Shown: positions 13,054-23,100 of the stretch, piece by piece | Layout of the letters: each line of letters starts with the position of its first letter | Numbering within the stretch: position 1 is the first letter of the stretch | From: Bacteroidales bacterium | GTDB taxonomy: Bacteria; Bacteroidota; Bacteroidia; Bacteroidales; UBA10428 | DNA: 64,000 nucleotides | Assembly (NCBI GenBank): GCA_016938235.1 | Contig: JAFGVA010000150.1 | Coordinates: forward strand, 1 to 64,000 | Direction of reading: 5' to 3' | Program-made: the position numbers and the translations under genes | Notes under the pieces: model-generated | Databases searched by the model: none | Seen by the model: the letters and a program-made list of their open reading frames with translations, nothing else | Told to the model about the DNA's origin: nothing

Positions 13054-13797
13054 ATGAATTGTATTGCACTTGACGATGAGCCTTTGGCTCTTAATGTTAT
13101 TGAGGAGTTTTGTTCTAAAATACCTTTTCTGAACCTTGTAAAGAAATGTACAAGTGCCATGGACGCGGTTCAGATTATTAATCAGCAAAATATCGACCTT
13201 GTATTTTTAGATATTCAGATGCCAAATATAACCGGGTTAGAATTTCTGAAAATATTGCCAAATCCCCCAATGGTTATACTTACAACAGCATATTCTGAAT
13301 ACGCATTGCAGGGTTATGAGCTTAATGTAGTAGATTATTTAGTCAAGCCGATTCCTTTCGAACGTTTTTTCAGAGCAGTAAACAAATCACTTGAACTGCA
13401 TAACTTTCGTCATTCCGAAGTGAAAAGTTCAATTCCTGAAAATATATACTCCACCGGACATGTTGTTGAAGAACCTGAAAAGGATTTCTTTTTAATTAAA
13501 GTTGAGTATAGCACTGTACGTGTAAATTTTACAGATATTCTTTATATTGAAGGCCTTAAAGATTACGTTAAGATTTATACAAAGGAAAAAATGCTGCTTA
13601 CTAAAAGTACCATGAAAAATATGGAAGAAAAACTTCCTGAGTCAAGATTTCTTAGGGTGCATAAATCATTTATTGTTTCGCTGTATTCTGTTGCTAAAAT
13701 AGAAAACAACCGGATTGTTATAAAAGATACCAGGATTCCGGTGGGTGAACAGTACAAGGAAACATTCTATAAATTTGTGGATTCCAATAGAATCTGA
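13054..13797 (+). CDS. LytTR-family DNA-binding response regulator
   Basis: 247 aa. Receiver domain with acidic pair Asp7/Asp8, phospho-acceptor Asp53 (FLDIQMPN) and a conserved VKPI lysine. A LytTR DNA-binding domain occupies about residues 145-245 (ILYIEGLKDYVKIYT, RFLRVHKSFIVS). The ORF track begins at 13003 inside the kinase, but MNCIALDDEP at 13054 gives the normal receiver N-terminus and starts 1 base after the kinase stop. The pair forms a two-component system; targets are unknown. Confidence 0.93.
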   Translation: MNCIALDDEPLALNVIEEFCSKIPFLNLVKKCTSAMDAVQIINQQNIDLVFLDIQMPNITGLEFLKILPNPPMVILTTAYSEYALQGYELNVVDYLVKPIPFERFFRAVNKSLELHNFRHSEVKSSIPENIYSTGHVVEEPEKDFFLIKVEYSTVRVNFTDILYIEGLKDYVKIYTKEKMLLTKSTMKNMEEKLPESRFLRVHKSFIVSLYSVAKIENNRIVIKDTRIPVGEQYKETFYKFVDSNRI

Positions 13798-13945
13798 TTA
13801 GCTTTTTTTGAAATCTGTATACACTCTTATTAACACATTTTAGCTAGCGATACTGTGTATTCTTGAACCATTGATCGTGCAAGTTGAAGTTTATATGTAC
13901 AAGATAAAGTTTTGCTTGTGTTTCCATGGCTATAACCTGTGTGTT

Positions 13946-14152
13946 TTAATAAAAGCTAAGAGAGTCGTAATAATAATAAGTTTCCTTAAGGTTTGGTATA
14001 TCGTGCAATCCGACTGAAAAATAACTTTTACAGTTAATCTTTCCGGAGAAATGGTCATTATAAGTACCAACTATTATAATACTGCCGCCCTTTGTTGGTA
14101 TTGAATCTAATATTATTATCGAAAAATTAAAAAGCGTGTGACGATTTTTTAA
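13946..14152 (-). pseudogene. Possible decayed reading frame in a 433-base gap
   Basis: The gap between 13798 and 14230 has no intact gene. On the minus strand a 68-codon open frame without a usable start reads protein-like sequence (IPTKGGSIIIVGTYNDHFSG, then YFSVGLHDIPN) and stops at 13946. Just beyond it, in another frame, a short ATG frame encodes KLYLVHINFNLHDQW. The composition and two adjacent frames suggest a gene remnant, but chance cannot be excluded and no family was recognised. Confidence 0.25.
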
Positions 14153-14158
14153 TTATTT

Positions 14159-14173
14159 AATCAAAGTTTGATT
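14159..14173. promoter_or_regulatory. Palindrome AATCAAA-G-TTTGATT
   Basis: A perfect 7-bp inverted repeat around one base, 58 bases before the ATG of the next gene. The position fits an operator, but no regulator can be assigned and such repeats occur by chance in AT-rich DNA. Confidence 0.25.
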
Positions 14174-14230
14174 AAACCTTTTTAAATTAACAAAGTCAAA
14201 GTACCAAACAGAGATAATTTAAAAACAGGT

Positions 14231-14557
14231 ATGAAGAAGTATATAACAATAATTCTATTTTTCAGCCTCCCGTTTATTGCTTTTTCCCAGCAGGATAAAA
14301 AACCAGACATGGATGATTTGAAAGCAAAAATGGTTTTACGTGAAAACACCCGCGATAAGGTTGCTGTTGTTAACGATCATCATAATAAGCTAAAGTATCA
14401 AAAACGCAGTCAGATGATGAGTGTTCAGCAGCGAAAACTGATGCAGCAGCGCATGCAGCAGATTCAGCGCCAACAAATTCAAAGAAAGCATATTATGCAG
14501 CAAAGAAAAAAAGTAAGGGAAGATGCAGCAAGACGCAGACAAATGAGAGGCCGGTAG
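14231..14557 (+). CDS. Small secreted Gln/Arg-rich protein
   Basis: 108 aa. A clear signal peptide (MKKYITIILFFSLPFIAFSQ), then a charged helical region and a strongly basic Gln-, Met- and Arg-rich tail (QQRMQQIQRQQIQ) that probably forms a coiled coil. No family recognised. The TPR gene follows after 22 bases, so the two may be cotranscribed. The Gln/Arg codon bias simply reflects composition. A periplasmic or surface location is inferred from the signal. Confidence 0.6.
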   Translation: MKKYITIILFFSLPFIAFSQQDKKPDMDDLKAKMVLRENTRDKVAVVNDHHNKLKYQKRSQMMSVQQRKLMQQRMQQIQRQQIQRKHIMQQRKKVREDAARRRQMRGR

Positions 14558-14579
14558 TTTAATTAATCTTAAAATTGTT

Positions 14580-15302
14580 ATGAATTCTAAAATTATTTAC
14601 ACCTTTCTGTTTTTACTGATACAGACTGTTGTTTGTGCACAAGATCCCGGTAATGAACAAGTTAAAGTTGGTCTTGATGCTCTTGATAAAGGAGATTATG
14701 TCCGGGCTATCGATATTTTTACCAAAGAATTAAAAGCCGATCAGTCGAATAGTGATTTATTGTTTTACAGAGGCAATGCTTATTTTGCTAATGAGCAGTT
14801 TAACAAAGCTTTAACCGACTTCAATAACGCCATAAAGGTTGATGGTGCAAATGCCAGTCTTTTCTTTAATCGCGGCAACTGTTACTATGAGATGGAAGAA
14901 TACGAAAAGGCAATAAATGATATGACAGAAACTGTAAAGCTTAAAAATGATTTTTATGAAGCCTACCGGGTAAGATCAAGCGCCTATTTTAATATTGAAA
15001 ATTACAAATCTGCAATATCCGATCTTTCAAAAATTATTGAATTTATTAAAGATGATGCCAGCTTGTATTACGATTTCGGAAATGCTTTGTTTATGTCAGG
15101 TGAATACAGCCAGGCAATTAATCAATTTTCAGATGCAATTAAATTAGATAATACCAAGGCAGATTATTTTTTTAACAGAGCCTTATCTTATTTTTATCTT
15201 GAAATTAATCTGGAGGGTTGCGCCGACCTTGAAGATGCCTCTAAACTAGGCGATGACGAAGCTTTAAATTATTACCAGGAATTTTGTAAAGATACTTTTT
15301 GA
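14580..15302 (+). CDS. Secreted tetratricopeptide-repeat protein
   Basis: 240 aa with an N-terminal signal peptide ending near QTVVCAQ, then five or six TPR units (for example FYRGNAYFANEQFNKALTD, YFNRALSYFYLE). Such solenoids bind partner proteins; no catalytic domain is present. It probably acts in the periplasm. It lies 22 bases after the Gln/Arg-rich secreted protein, with which it may work. The specific role is unknown. Confidence 0.8.
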   Translation: MNSKIIYTFLFLLIQTVVCAQDPGNEQVKVGLDALDKGDYVRAIDIFTKELKADQSNSDLLFYRGNAYFANEQFNKALTDFNNAIKVDGANASLFFNRGNCYYEMEEYEKAINDMTETVKLKNDFYEAYRVRSSAYFNIENYKSAISDLSKIIEFIKDDASLYYDFGNALFMSGEYSQAINQFSDAIKLDNTKADYFFNRALSYFYLEINLEGCADLEDASKLGDDEALNYYQEFCKDTF

Positions 15303-15390
15303 TTATTTAAAGCAAATAACTTTCTTATCACAACTTTTAAGAAAATATAAAGTTATGCAGGCAAGGAAGTTATGAAGAACAAATATTCTC

Positions 15391-15411
15391 TTTCTGTAAA
15401 TTATACAGAAA
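15391..15411 (-). terminator. Hairpin over the stop codon of the zinc-ribbon gene
   Basis: Perfect 8-bp inverted repeat TTTCTGTA / TACAGAAA with a 5-base loop; the loop contains the minus-strand stop. The low GC content and weak T-tail make termination only plausible. Confidence 0.35.
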
Positions 15412-15571
15412 GTGGTTCTTCAATTACTAAAGCTTGAACATCAATACTGCCACATTGCGGACAAATTTCATATTCATTATCAGCCTCAGCCTTACTAAAG
15501 GTTTCAACTGAAAAAACTTCCTGATTACCTTGAAAACCGCAACATAGACACTTATATTCGGTGTTTTCCAT
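15401..15571 (-). CDS. Small zinc-ribbon protein (copy 1)
   Basis: 56 aa, below the length cut of the ORF track. Reads MENTEYKCLCCGFQGNQ, then EICPQCGSIDVQ. The Cys pairs (CLCC near residues 8-11, CPQC at 37-40) fit a four-Cys zinc ribbon of the rubredoxin-like kind. A close relative lies at 16535-16714 with the same CLCCGF.GNQ start and CP.CGSI end, which strongly supports both as real genes. No signal peptide, so cytosolic. Function unknown; possibly a metal- or nucleic-acid-binding accessory factor. Confidence 0.8.
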   Translation of the reverse strand: MENTEYKCLCCGFQGNQEVFSVETFSKAEADNEYEICPQCGSIDVQALVIEEPLSV

Positions 15572-15830
15572 AGAGTTAAGAAATAGCGATTGTTAGCCAG
15601 GCAAGTTAAGAATAAAAATAATTAAAACAAGGATGCTGAACGGATTAATGTAATGAATACTCCTTTATTACCCTTCTTTATTAGGTTTTCGATTAAAAAA
15701 AAAGATTTCAGCCAGACTCTGATTTAGGATATTGAGGAAAGTTTGAAACCTTAAAAGATTTTCGTTCAAATGGTAATCTCTGAAACTTTATTTCTATTTT
15801 TAAGTATTCTAAACAATAAAACCAAATCTT

Positions 15831-16388
15831 ATGAAAGTTAAAGGAACAGCAATAAAGACTACCAGAGATTTTGTAAAAACCAAATATACAAAAGATTACG
15901 ATAAGTGGTTAAACAGTTTGCCTCCTGAATCAAAGAAGTTTTTTGAAGGTTCACTCGATGTAACTGAATGGTTTCCGTTAAAGGAAGCATATAAAATACC
16001 TATATTGAAGATTTCTGAAATGTTTTTTAGCGGGAACAACAAAGAATGTGCAGAGGCAATTGGATATTATAGCGCAGATGTTGCACTTAAAGGGTTCTAT
16101 AAAGTTTTTTTACTTGTTGCCTCGCCCAATTACCTTGCTCAGAGAGCTTCAAAAATCATAACTACTTTTTATCAACCTTCTGCTGTTGAAACAGTAAGCC
16201 TAAGCCCAAATTCAACTGCAATAAGAGTAACTGAATTTGCAGAAATGGATAATACTTTAGAATACAGATTTGGTGGTTGGTGCAAAAGAGCACTTGAGTT
16301 ATCCAATTGTAAGAACGTTAATTTTAAAATTAAATCATCTTTAGCAAAGGGAGATGATTGCACCGAAATTGTTTTTACCTGGGAATAA
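15831..16388 (+). CDS. Conserved hypothetical, possible TIGR02265/DUF2378- or V4R-like fold
   Basis: 185 aa, soluble. The pattern of an N-terminal helix-rich half (FFEGSLDVTEWFPL, GYYSADVALKGFYKVF) followed by a strand-rich half ending GDDCTEIVFTWE recalls the DUF2378/TIGR02265 and V4R/heme-NO-binding-like folds, which bind small ligands. This is fold-level pattern recognition, not a firm match. Two paralogous zinc-ribbon genes flank it on the opposite strand. It is preceded by CTTTATTTCTATTTTT, nearly the same string seen before ffh. Confidence 0.5.
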   Translation: MKVKGTAIKTTRDFVKTKYTKDYDKWLNSLPPESKKFFEGSLDVTEWFPLKEAYKIPILKISEMFFSGNNKECAEAIGYYSADVALKGFYKVFLLVASPNYLAQRASKIITTFYQPSAVETVSLSPNSTAIRVTEFAEMDNTLEYRFGGWCKRALELSNCKNVNFKIKSSLAKGDDCTEIVFTWE

Positions 16389-16534
16389 AAATGCATGTAT
16401 GACATGAATACATATCATGCCAACCTTGAAAAAAGAAGTGCTTTCATTACAAAAAATTCTATTCTGTAATTGTAAGTTTATAGAAAATGAAGTGTTAAAC
16501 AAATAAATAACAGTTTTAAAATAAACAGACTGCC

Positions 16535-16714
16535 TTAGATCGCTTTACTTAGGTAATTAACTTCAGAATAGTAAGGTATAATGTTAATGCTTCCGCAAGA
16601 GGGGCAGTAATCAAATTCAATGTTGTCGGTTGTATCAATCCTTAAAGGTATCCCAAAATCATCCTGATTACCCGTAAAACCGCAACACAAACATTTGTAA
16701 TAAGTTGATTTCAT
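16535..16714 (-). CDS. Small zinc-ribbon protein (copy 2)
   Basis: 59 aa, not in the ORF track. Reads MKSTYYKCLCCGFTGNQ, then YCPSCGSINII. It is paralogous to the 15401-15571 protein: the Cys residues are at the same positions (8, 10, 11, 37, 40) and the GNQ and CGSI blocks are shared. Probably a cytosolic zinc-binding protein. Both copies point the same way and bracket one orphan gene, which suggests a local duplication around it or a functional trio. Confidence 0.8.
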   Translation of the reverse strand: MKSTYYKCLCCGFTGNQDDFGIPLRIDTTDNIEFDYCPSCGSINIIPYYSEVNYLSKAI

Positions 16715-16897
16715 TTTCTTTAGGGTTATAATGGGTTATTATTACCCAATTAGAGAAACAAGTTACAAGTTAAATTAAAAGAATGTACATCATATTTTAC
16801 CAATACTATGTTCATTAAAGGTGAATGTCTGATTAGAGACGATAAAAGTAAAATCAGGTGGATATAATTGTCAGGTTTTATAATAAATGAAATAAAT

Positions 16898-17869
16898 TCA
16901 CCTGCTTTTATGAAATATGGGTTTCAAAACAAAAGCCAGGCTTAATCCGGTACTAAAATAAAAAGTTGTGCTTTCATCGTAGAACGTATTTTCTTCAAGA
17001 GGAATATTTAAAGATATAGAACTGTTAAACATATAATTTCCCAGGCTATAATAAACAGGCAGGAATAAATCCATGCTGGTTAAAGTATATTTTGGGTCGA
17101 AATAATCTAAATCAGTATTTTCAATAACATTTCTAACATAATACTGGGCAGCCTGCAAACTAAAACCTTGAAGAATAGTTCTTGTTCTGTTATAAATAAT
17201 AAGTGATAGATTATCCTGTGTCCAATTCAATAATTCATCTTCAGATAATGAATAAAAAAGGTATTCGCTGTAGAAATGCAGATTATTAAAATTGAAGTTA
17301 ATACCAGCTTGTATATTCAAGTGGCTCTTTTCTTTAAGAAAATCCTCTATGCCCACCTCCAGGGCATTTTGCCATGAAGCATAAAAAATATTTTTATCTC
17401 CAAGAATGTAACTGAAATTTAAAAAACTGCTAAAATGTTCGCCAAAGTAGCTAAAATCTGTTTGAAATATATCCGAAAACTGACCTGTCAAGTCATTGTA
17501 ATTTTTACTGTGGAATAACCTTGTATAGCTGGGATAGATTGAAATTTTTTCTTTCAAATAAAAAGTGTAGCCTAAAAAAATATTATGCTCAAAAGCAGGT
17601 TCAGAAAACGAGGTGTCACTATTAAATGTAGCGATACCGGAATATCCAATATCGAAATTATGTTTCGAAATGAAACTTAAATTACTGATAATAGTTGGTT
17701 GTTTTATCTCCGACAGTGTATAAGCGAAAGAATTTGAATTGGATGTATAATCCGCTGAAATAATTAAAAAGTCCGGATTCGTTGTCTCAACTTGTGCATA
17801 TACAGATGGTTCTGCACAAACTATGAAAATGAAAAACATAAGCCATTTGCTAATCAGGTTTTTAGGCAT
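16898..17869 (-). CDS. Predicted outer-membrane beta-barrel protein
   Basis: 323 aa. Signal peptide ends near PSVYAQ. The rest alternates aromatic-rich beta strands (HNIFLGYTFYLKEKISIYPSY, FYFSTGLSLAFVLKP) with short turns, as in small outer-membrane barrels. It ends FHKSR rather than with a terminal aromatic residue. No enzyme motif. It is divergent from the protease gene with about 70 bases between starts, so a shared regulatory region is possible. Confidence 0.6.
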   Translation of the reverse strand: MPKNLISKWLMFFIFIVCAEPSVYAQVETTNPDFLIISADYTSNSNSFAYTLSEIKQPTIISNLSFISKHNFDIGYSGIATFNSDTSFSEPAFEHNIFLGYTFYLKEKISIYPSYTRLFHSKNYNDLTGQFSDIFQTDFSYFGEHFSSFLNFSYILGDKNIFYASWQNALEVGIEDFLKEKSHLNIQAGINFNFNNLHFYSEYLFYSLSEDELLNWTQDNLSLIIYNRTRTILQGFSLQAAQYYVRNVIENTDLDYFDPKYTLTSMDLFLPVYYSLGNYMFNSSISLNIPLEENTFYDESTTFYFSTGLSLAFVLKPIFHKSR

Positions 17870-17941
17870 AGCAATATCTTAAACTGTTTAAAAAAATTAT
17901 TAAAGGCATAACAAATTTCATTATTTTCGGTATATAATCAA

Positions 17942-20119
17942 ATGATATATGAATTCATGAGCAGAGTTTTTCTGGTTGTTTTGTTTTTATTTCAATTTAC
18001 CGGTACAGGTTTCTGCCAGGTCACCAGCTCAGGAATACCATATTTTAACCCAAAGTCCGATACCTTTTATATACCCGAAGTTACTATTGAAGCATACAAA
18101 AACAACATATTAGACTATAATAATGAACCAGGGTTTAAAAACAATCAGTTTGCGGTACCGGTCGAATTGAATATTTCACCCGAAGAATATGGTAAATGGG
18201 TTGTTTATCCAAAGAATAATAAAAAGGTCTGGTTTATAAAAATCAAGGCCAAACAAGCAAAATCATTAAGTCTGATTATAAGTCCCTTTAAACTTTTGCC
18301 TGGCGCCAAATTATTAATTTACGACACCCTACAGACACAAATTATTGGCGCTATAACTTACCGAAATAATAAGGAATCTGGCATTTTGCCGGTTACTACT
18401 CTAAATTCCGGCACAATAATATTAGAATTACAGGTTCCCTTGCCTTTTACAGAATACGGAAATATCAACATTTCAACAGTAGGAGTCGAGCCGGAAAATA
18501 AATCTGAGTTCAAATCCCCAATGGATCAGTGGTATAATACCTCGCGCAGTTGTAATTTAAATGTAAATTGTATACATAGTTCAAATATACAAGCCCAAAA
18601 GAATTCTGTTTGCAGAATAGTTTACCGGGGCACACAAAGGTGTACTGGCACCTTGATTAACAATCAGAGAACCGATGGAAAGCCTTATGTAATTACGGCT
18701 TCGCATTGCATAAGTACAGATTATCTGGCAAGTACTGCCGTATTTTCGTTCAATTACGAAAGTTCTGATTGTGAGAATGAAGATGACAGTGCACAAAGCA
18801 TTAGCGGTGCAACTTTAGTGGCTGCAGGCTATCATATACCCTCAAAGCCAGATACGCTAGATTTTTCATTACTTCTCCTTAGTGAAGAACTTCCCCTGGA
18901 TTATTATCCGTATTACTCGGGTTGGGACGCTACCGGAGTTACTCCCGATTCAACTTATGTTATTCATCATCCTAATGGAGATATAAAGAAAATAGCTTAC
19001 GATAGTGATGCTCCGGCAACAGGCGATTTTGAAAATGGCTTTGATTCTTATACCCACTGGCTAATTGAATCCTATGAAGTTGGAACAAGCGAAGTAGGCA
19101 GCTCGGGAGCAGGCCTTATTGATGATAAAAACCGTCTCATTGGTACCTTAACAGGTGGTGGACTGGAACCATGTGTTCCTTTAATAAATGATTATTATCA
19201 AAAATTCTCACATGCATTTAATGATTATGCCGATACCAACTGTCAGTTAAAATATTGGTTAGATCCCGATAACACCGGGAAACTTATCTGCGATCCCTAC
19301 GATTATTCGGGCTTACTTCGGAAATCAGCAACCACAATTTCAAATTTTAGTTCTATTGATGAATTTATCGACAAGGAGCAAAACAATAATTGGGGATACC
19401 TGGCAGGACATAATTATCAGTTAAATAAATCTTTTGCCGAAAAGTTTGAAATTAGTGGTAGTGTTTATTTATATGGCGCTGTTATTTACCCAAAAGCCGC
19501 ATACTCACAAACCGGTGAAAGTACATTGAAATTTAAGCTGTATAAAGGTGGCAATCATCCTGGTGAAGTTATTTATGAGAAACTAATTTTCCTGGCAGAG
19601 TTTGATAATCGGGAATCACATTATATCGATTTTGATTCAACTGTTCTGGTAAGCAATAGTTTTTACTTTGGCTTTGATATTGAATATAATGCCGATACTT
19701 TTGCTGTTAATTATTCTTCGGCTGATAATAATAAAAATACAGCATTTACATTTTTCAATAACGAATGGAAACCATTGCAACTGGATAATGTAAGTTTACC
19801 TGCACATATGGCTATTCAGCTTTTATCTTTTGATATGATGCCCCATAAGGGAACCCTGCCTGATAGTACTTTATGGAGTGATATTTCAATATATCCGAAT
19901 CCTGTTCATGAACAGGTTCAGATTTTATTTAAGGAGAAACCGGATGGCCCTGTTAAAGCTGTTTTATATGATTTAGCCGGTAAAACAATTCATATCGAAG
20001 AATATATTGAAGCCTCTATAAATTTACCATTTCCACTAAATGTTGAGGGTGGAATATACTTTTTGCAGGTAAGAGCCGGTAATGAAAAGCTGAAGGTCTT
20101 TAAATTACTGGTTTATTAG
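17942..20119 (+). CDS. Secreted lysyl-endopeptidase-like serine protease with T9SS signal
   Basis: 725 aa. Signal peptide ends near GTGFCQ; an N-terminal propeptide follows; then a chymotrypsin-fold domain with the catalytic triad visible as His255 (VITASHC), Asp307 (LDFSLL) and Ser388 (EVGSSGAGLID). Cys pairs around the His (RCTGTLIN) are as in Achromobacter/Lysobacter lysyl endopeptidases. A jelly-roll-like region follows, and the last 80 residues (ISIYPNPVHEQVQ to KVFKLLVY) are a type A T9SS sorting domain. It is therefore a secreted or surface protease exported across the outer membrane. Specificity for Lys is family inference. MSRVF at codon 6 is an alternative start. Confidence 0.85.
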   Translation: MIYEFMSRVFLVVLFLFQFTGTGFCQVTSSGIPYFNPKSDTFYIPEVTIEAYKNNILDYNNEPGFKNNQFAVPVELNISPEEYGKWVVYPKNNKKVWFIKIKAKQAKSLSLIISPFKLLPGAKLLIYDTLQTQIIGAITYRNNKESGILPVTTLNSGTIILELQVPLPFTEYGNINISTVGVEPENKSEFKSPMDQWYNTSRSCNLNVNCIHSSNIQAQKNSVCRIVYRGTQRCTGTLINNQRTDGKPYVITASHCISTDYLASTAVFSFNYESSDCENEDDSAQSISGATLVAAGYHIPSKPDTLDFSLLLLSEELPLDYYPYYSGWDATGVTPDSTYVIHHPNGDIKKIAYDSDAPATGDFENGFDSYTHWLIESYEVGTSEVGSSGAGLIDDKNRLIGTLTGGGLEPCVPLINDYYQKFSHAFNDYADTNCQLKYWLDPDNTGKLICDPYDYSGLLRKSATTISNFSSIDEFIDKEQNNNWGYLAGHNYQLNKSFAEKFEISGSVYLYGAVIYPKAAYSQTGESTLKFKLYKGGNHPGEVIYEKLIFLAEFDNRESHYIDFDSTVLVSNSFYFGFDIEYNADTFAVNYSSADNNKNTAFTFFNNEWKPLQLDNVSLPAHMAIQLLSFDMMPHKGTLPDSTLWSDISIYPNPVHEQVQILFKEKPDGPVKAVLYDLAGKTIHIEEYIEASINLPFPLNVEGGIYFLQVRAGNEKLKVFKLLVY

Positions 20120-20175
20120 TTTATTATATTTTAAAAAAACAGATAGTTTTATTACCTTAAATTAAATTTTGTTTA

Positions 20176-23100
20176 ATGAAAAGAGCTGTTATTGCAGGTT
20201 TTCTGATTATTTTCTTTGCAGCAGGAACCTTTGCTCAGGAGGCATTCCTTGAGATTAAGGGTTTTGTTGAGAGCTTAAAAGGCGATGTTTTGTCGGGTGT
20301 AGTTGCTGAATTATATAGTGGAAGCTCAAAAGTAAACTCTTTTACTACTGGTTCCGATGGATATTTTAGTTTCAAACTTGATTACGGCAAATCATATAAG
20401 TTAATTATTACAAAGCCCGGAATGATAAAGAAACGTATTGATTTTAACACAAACGTTCCTGCCGACAAACAAAAAAAACTGGTAAATGAGTTTGGTATTA
20501 CACTTACCGAATCATGCGAGGGAGCAAATGTTTCAGTTTTCGACGAACCCGTTGATATTGTTGAGTTTGATGAAGGTAAAAGTAATTTTATCTCGAATAG
20601 GTCGCACTTCGAGAAAATGCAGAACAGGATTGTTGATGCTTATCTGGATATAGAAAGATGTTTGGCTGATAAATTAAACGATAAAATCAATGAGGCAGAT
20701 AAAGCATTGCAGGATAATAATTTTAGCCAGGCCGAGAAAATTTTAAAAGAAGCACTGGCAATGGATCCTGCAAATTCTGCTGTAAAGAAGAAAATTGCTG
20801 AAGTTAGAAAAGCGCAGGAGCAACAGCAGGTTAATGATAGTAAATACGAACAATTAATTAAAGATGCAGAATTATACCTGGCCCAGAATCAGTTAGATGT
20901 AGCAAAGCAAAGATATTCCGAAGCGCTAAAATTAAAACCGGGCGATGCAACAGCGCAAAATGAGATAAAAAAAATTGATGGCATAATGGCTCAAAAGGCC
21001 GAAGCTGCTCAAAAGCAACAAGCTCTCGACAGGCAGTACGATGATGTGCTTAAACAAGCTAATTCTGCTTTGGCTGCAAAAAATTACCCTATGGCTAAGC
21101 AATTGTTTGAGCAGGCAAAAGGTTTAAAGCCAGCCGAAGCTTATCCTGTGCAGAAAATTGCTGAAGCACAGCAGGCTCTTCAAAAACTTGAACAGGAAAA
21201 ACAAGATCAGGAAAGAAAAGACAAAGAATATTCCGATGCTATGGCAAAGGGACAATCGGCATTACAAAAAGGGCAGTTTGCCGAGGCCGAAGATTTCTTC
21301 AGACAAGCCTTGGCAATAAAACCAACAGAGGCTGAACCAAGACAAAGCATTGGTGAAGCACAAAGACTCGCAGCGCAGAAAAAGCAACAGGAACTGGATG
21401 CTCAACAGGCCGAAATTGAAAGAAAGTACAACGAAGCCATTCAAAAAGCTGATGGTTTGTTAGCTCAGAATCAATTCGATGCTTCTGTAGCAGCCTATCA
21501 GGATGCAATGAAAATTAAACCCTCCGATGTATATGCAAGCGAACAAATAATAAAGGCTCAGAATCTTAAAGTTCAGATGGAGAAAGAAAAGCAATCTGTT
21601 ATCGAACAAGCATATACTCAGGCCTTGGCTGACGGAGATTCAAAAAAACTAAGCCAGGATTTCGAAGGTGCAATAGCTTCTTACCAACAAGCTTTACTGT
21701 CAAAACCTGGCGATGCAGTTGCTCAATCAAGAGTTACTGAAGCTCAGAAATTACTTGCCGACCAACAACTGAAATTTAAAGAAGAATCTGAAAACAGGGC
21801 TAATTACAATCAATTTGTTCAGGAGGGAGATGGCTTATTGAAGAGTGAAGAGTATGAACAATCGAGGGCTAAATACCAGGCAGCTTTAAACTTATATCCC
21901 CAGGAAAGCTATCCTAAAAATCAGGTTGCCAAGATTGATAATATTTTATCCAAACTCGAAACCGAAGCTGAGTATAATAAAATGGTTTCTGAAGCTGATC
22001 TAAAATTTAACCAACAGGATTTTAATGGAGCCAAAACAATATATACTTCCCTGGTTGCAGCTTATCCTGAAAAATCATATCCAAAACAGAAACTCAACGA
22101 AATAAGCAATTTAGAAACGAATATGGCTCGTGATCAACGACAGGCTGAGTTTGACCAACTTGTTGCTGATGCCGAAGTTGCTGCAGATCAGGGTGAATAT
22201 GACAGAGCAAAGAATTTGCTGAACAAAGCTTCAGCAGTTATTCCTGAAAGCCCTTACCCTCAAAAACGGATTAACGAAATCAATGCCTTAATTGATCAGC
22301 TGGCCAGGGATAAAAAGATGGGTAAATATAACGAGCTTATTAGCCAGGCTGATGGTCTGTTTAACCAGGAACAGTATAACGAGGCAAAAACAATTTATAA
22401 GCAGGCTCAAACCGAAAATCCTGAAAGCACATATCCTCAGCAAAAAATTAACGAGATAAACCAAAAGATTTCCAATAAAGCGCGTTTAGATATAGAAAGT
22501 CAATACAATACTGCAATTGCCGAAGCCGATAATTATTTCAATCAACAGAATTACGATGCCGCCAGGGCATCCTATCAAAAAGCCTCTTCAATTCTACCTG
22601 AGCAAACTTATCCACAAACAAGGATAAATGAAATAAACAGCATTTTGGCAAATGCTGTAAAAACTGAGCGTGATAAACTAGAAACGCAAAGCAAATATGA
22701 TCAGCATATTACACTGGCTGATAAGTTCTTTAATGAAAAGAGCTATATGCAAGCCCGCGATGAATATTCAAGAGCTCTAGGTGTTTTCTCAGACAAAGAT
22801 TATCCACGAACACAAATTGATAAAATTGAATCTATTCTTGCAGACCAACAGGCAAGAGATGCTCAGGCGCTTGAAACATTGCATAAATATAAAGAAGCAG
22901 TTGAAAAGGCTGACAACCTGTTTAAGGCTCGTACATATAGCGAATCTAAGAACTACTATAACCAGGCGCTTGGTTTTAAGCCAGGTGATGTTCATTCAAG
23001 TTCCCAAATAAAAAGAATTGACGATATTCTTGCTCAGCAAAATGCCGATAAAGAAAAGAATGCTGCAGTAGAAACAAAATATAATGAACTTATTTCGAAT

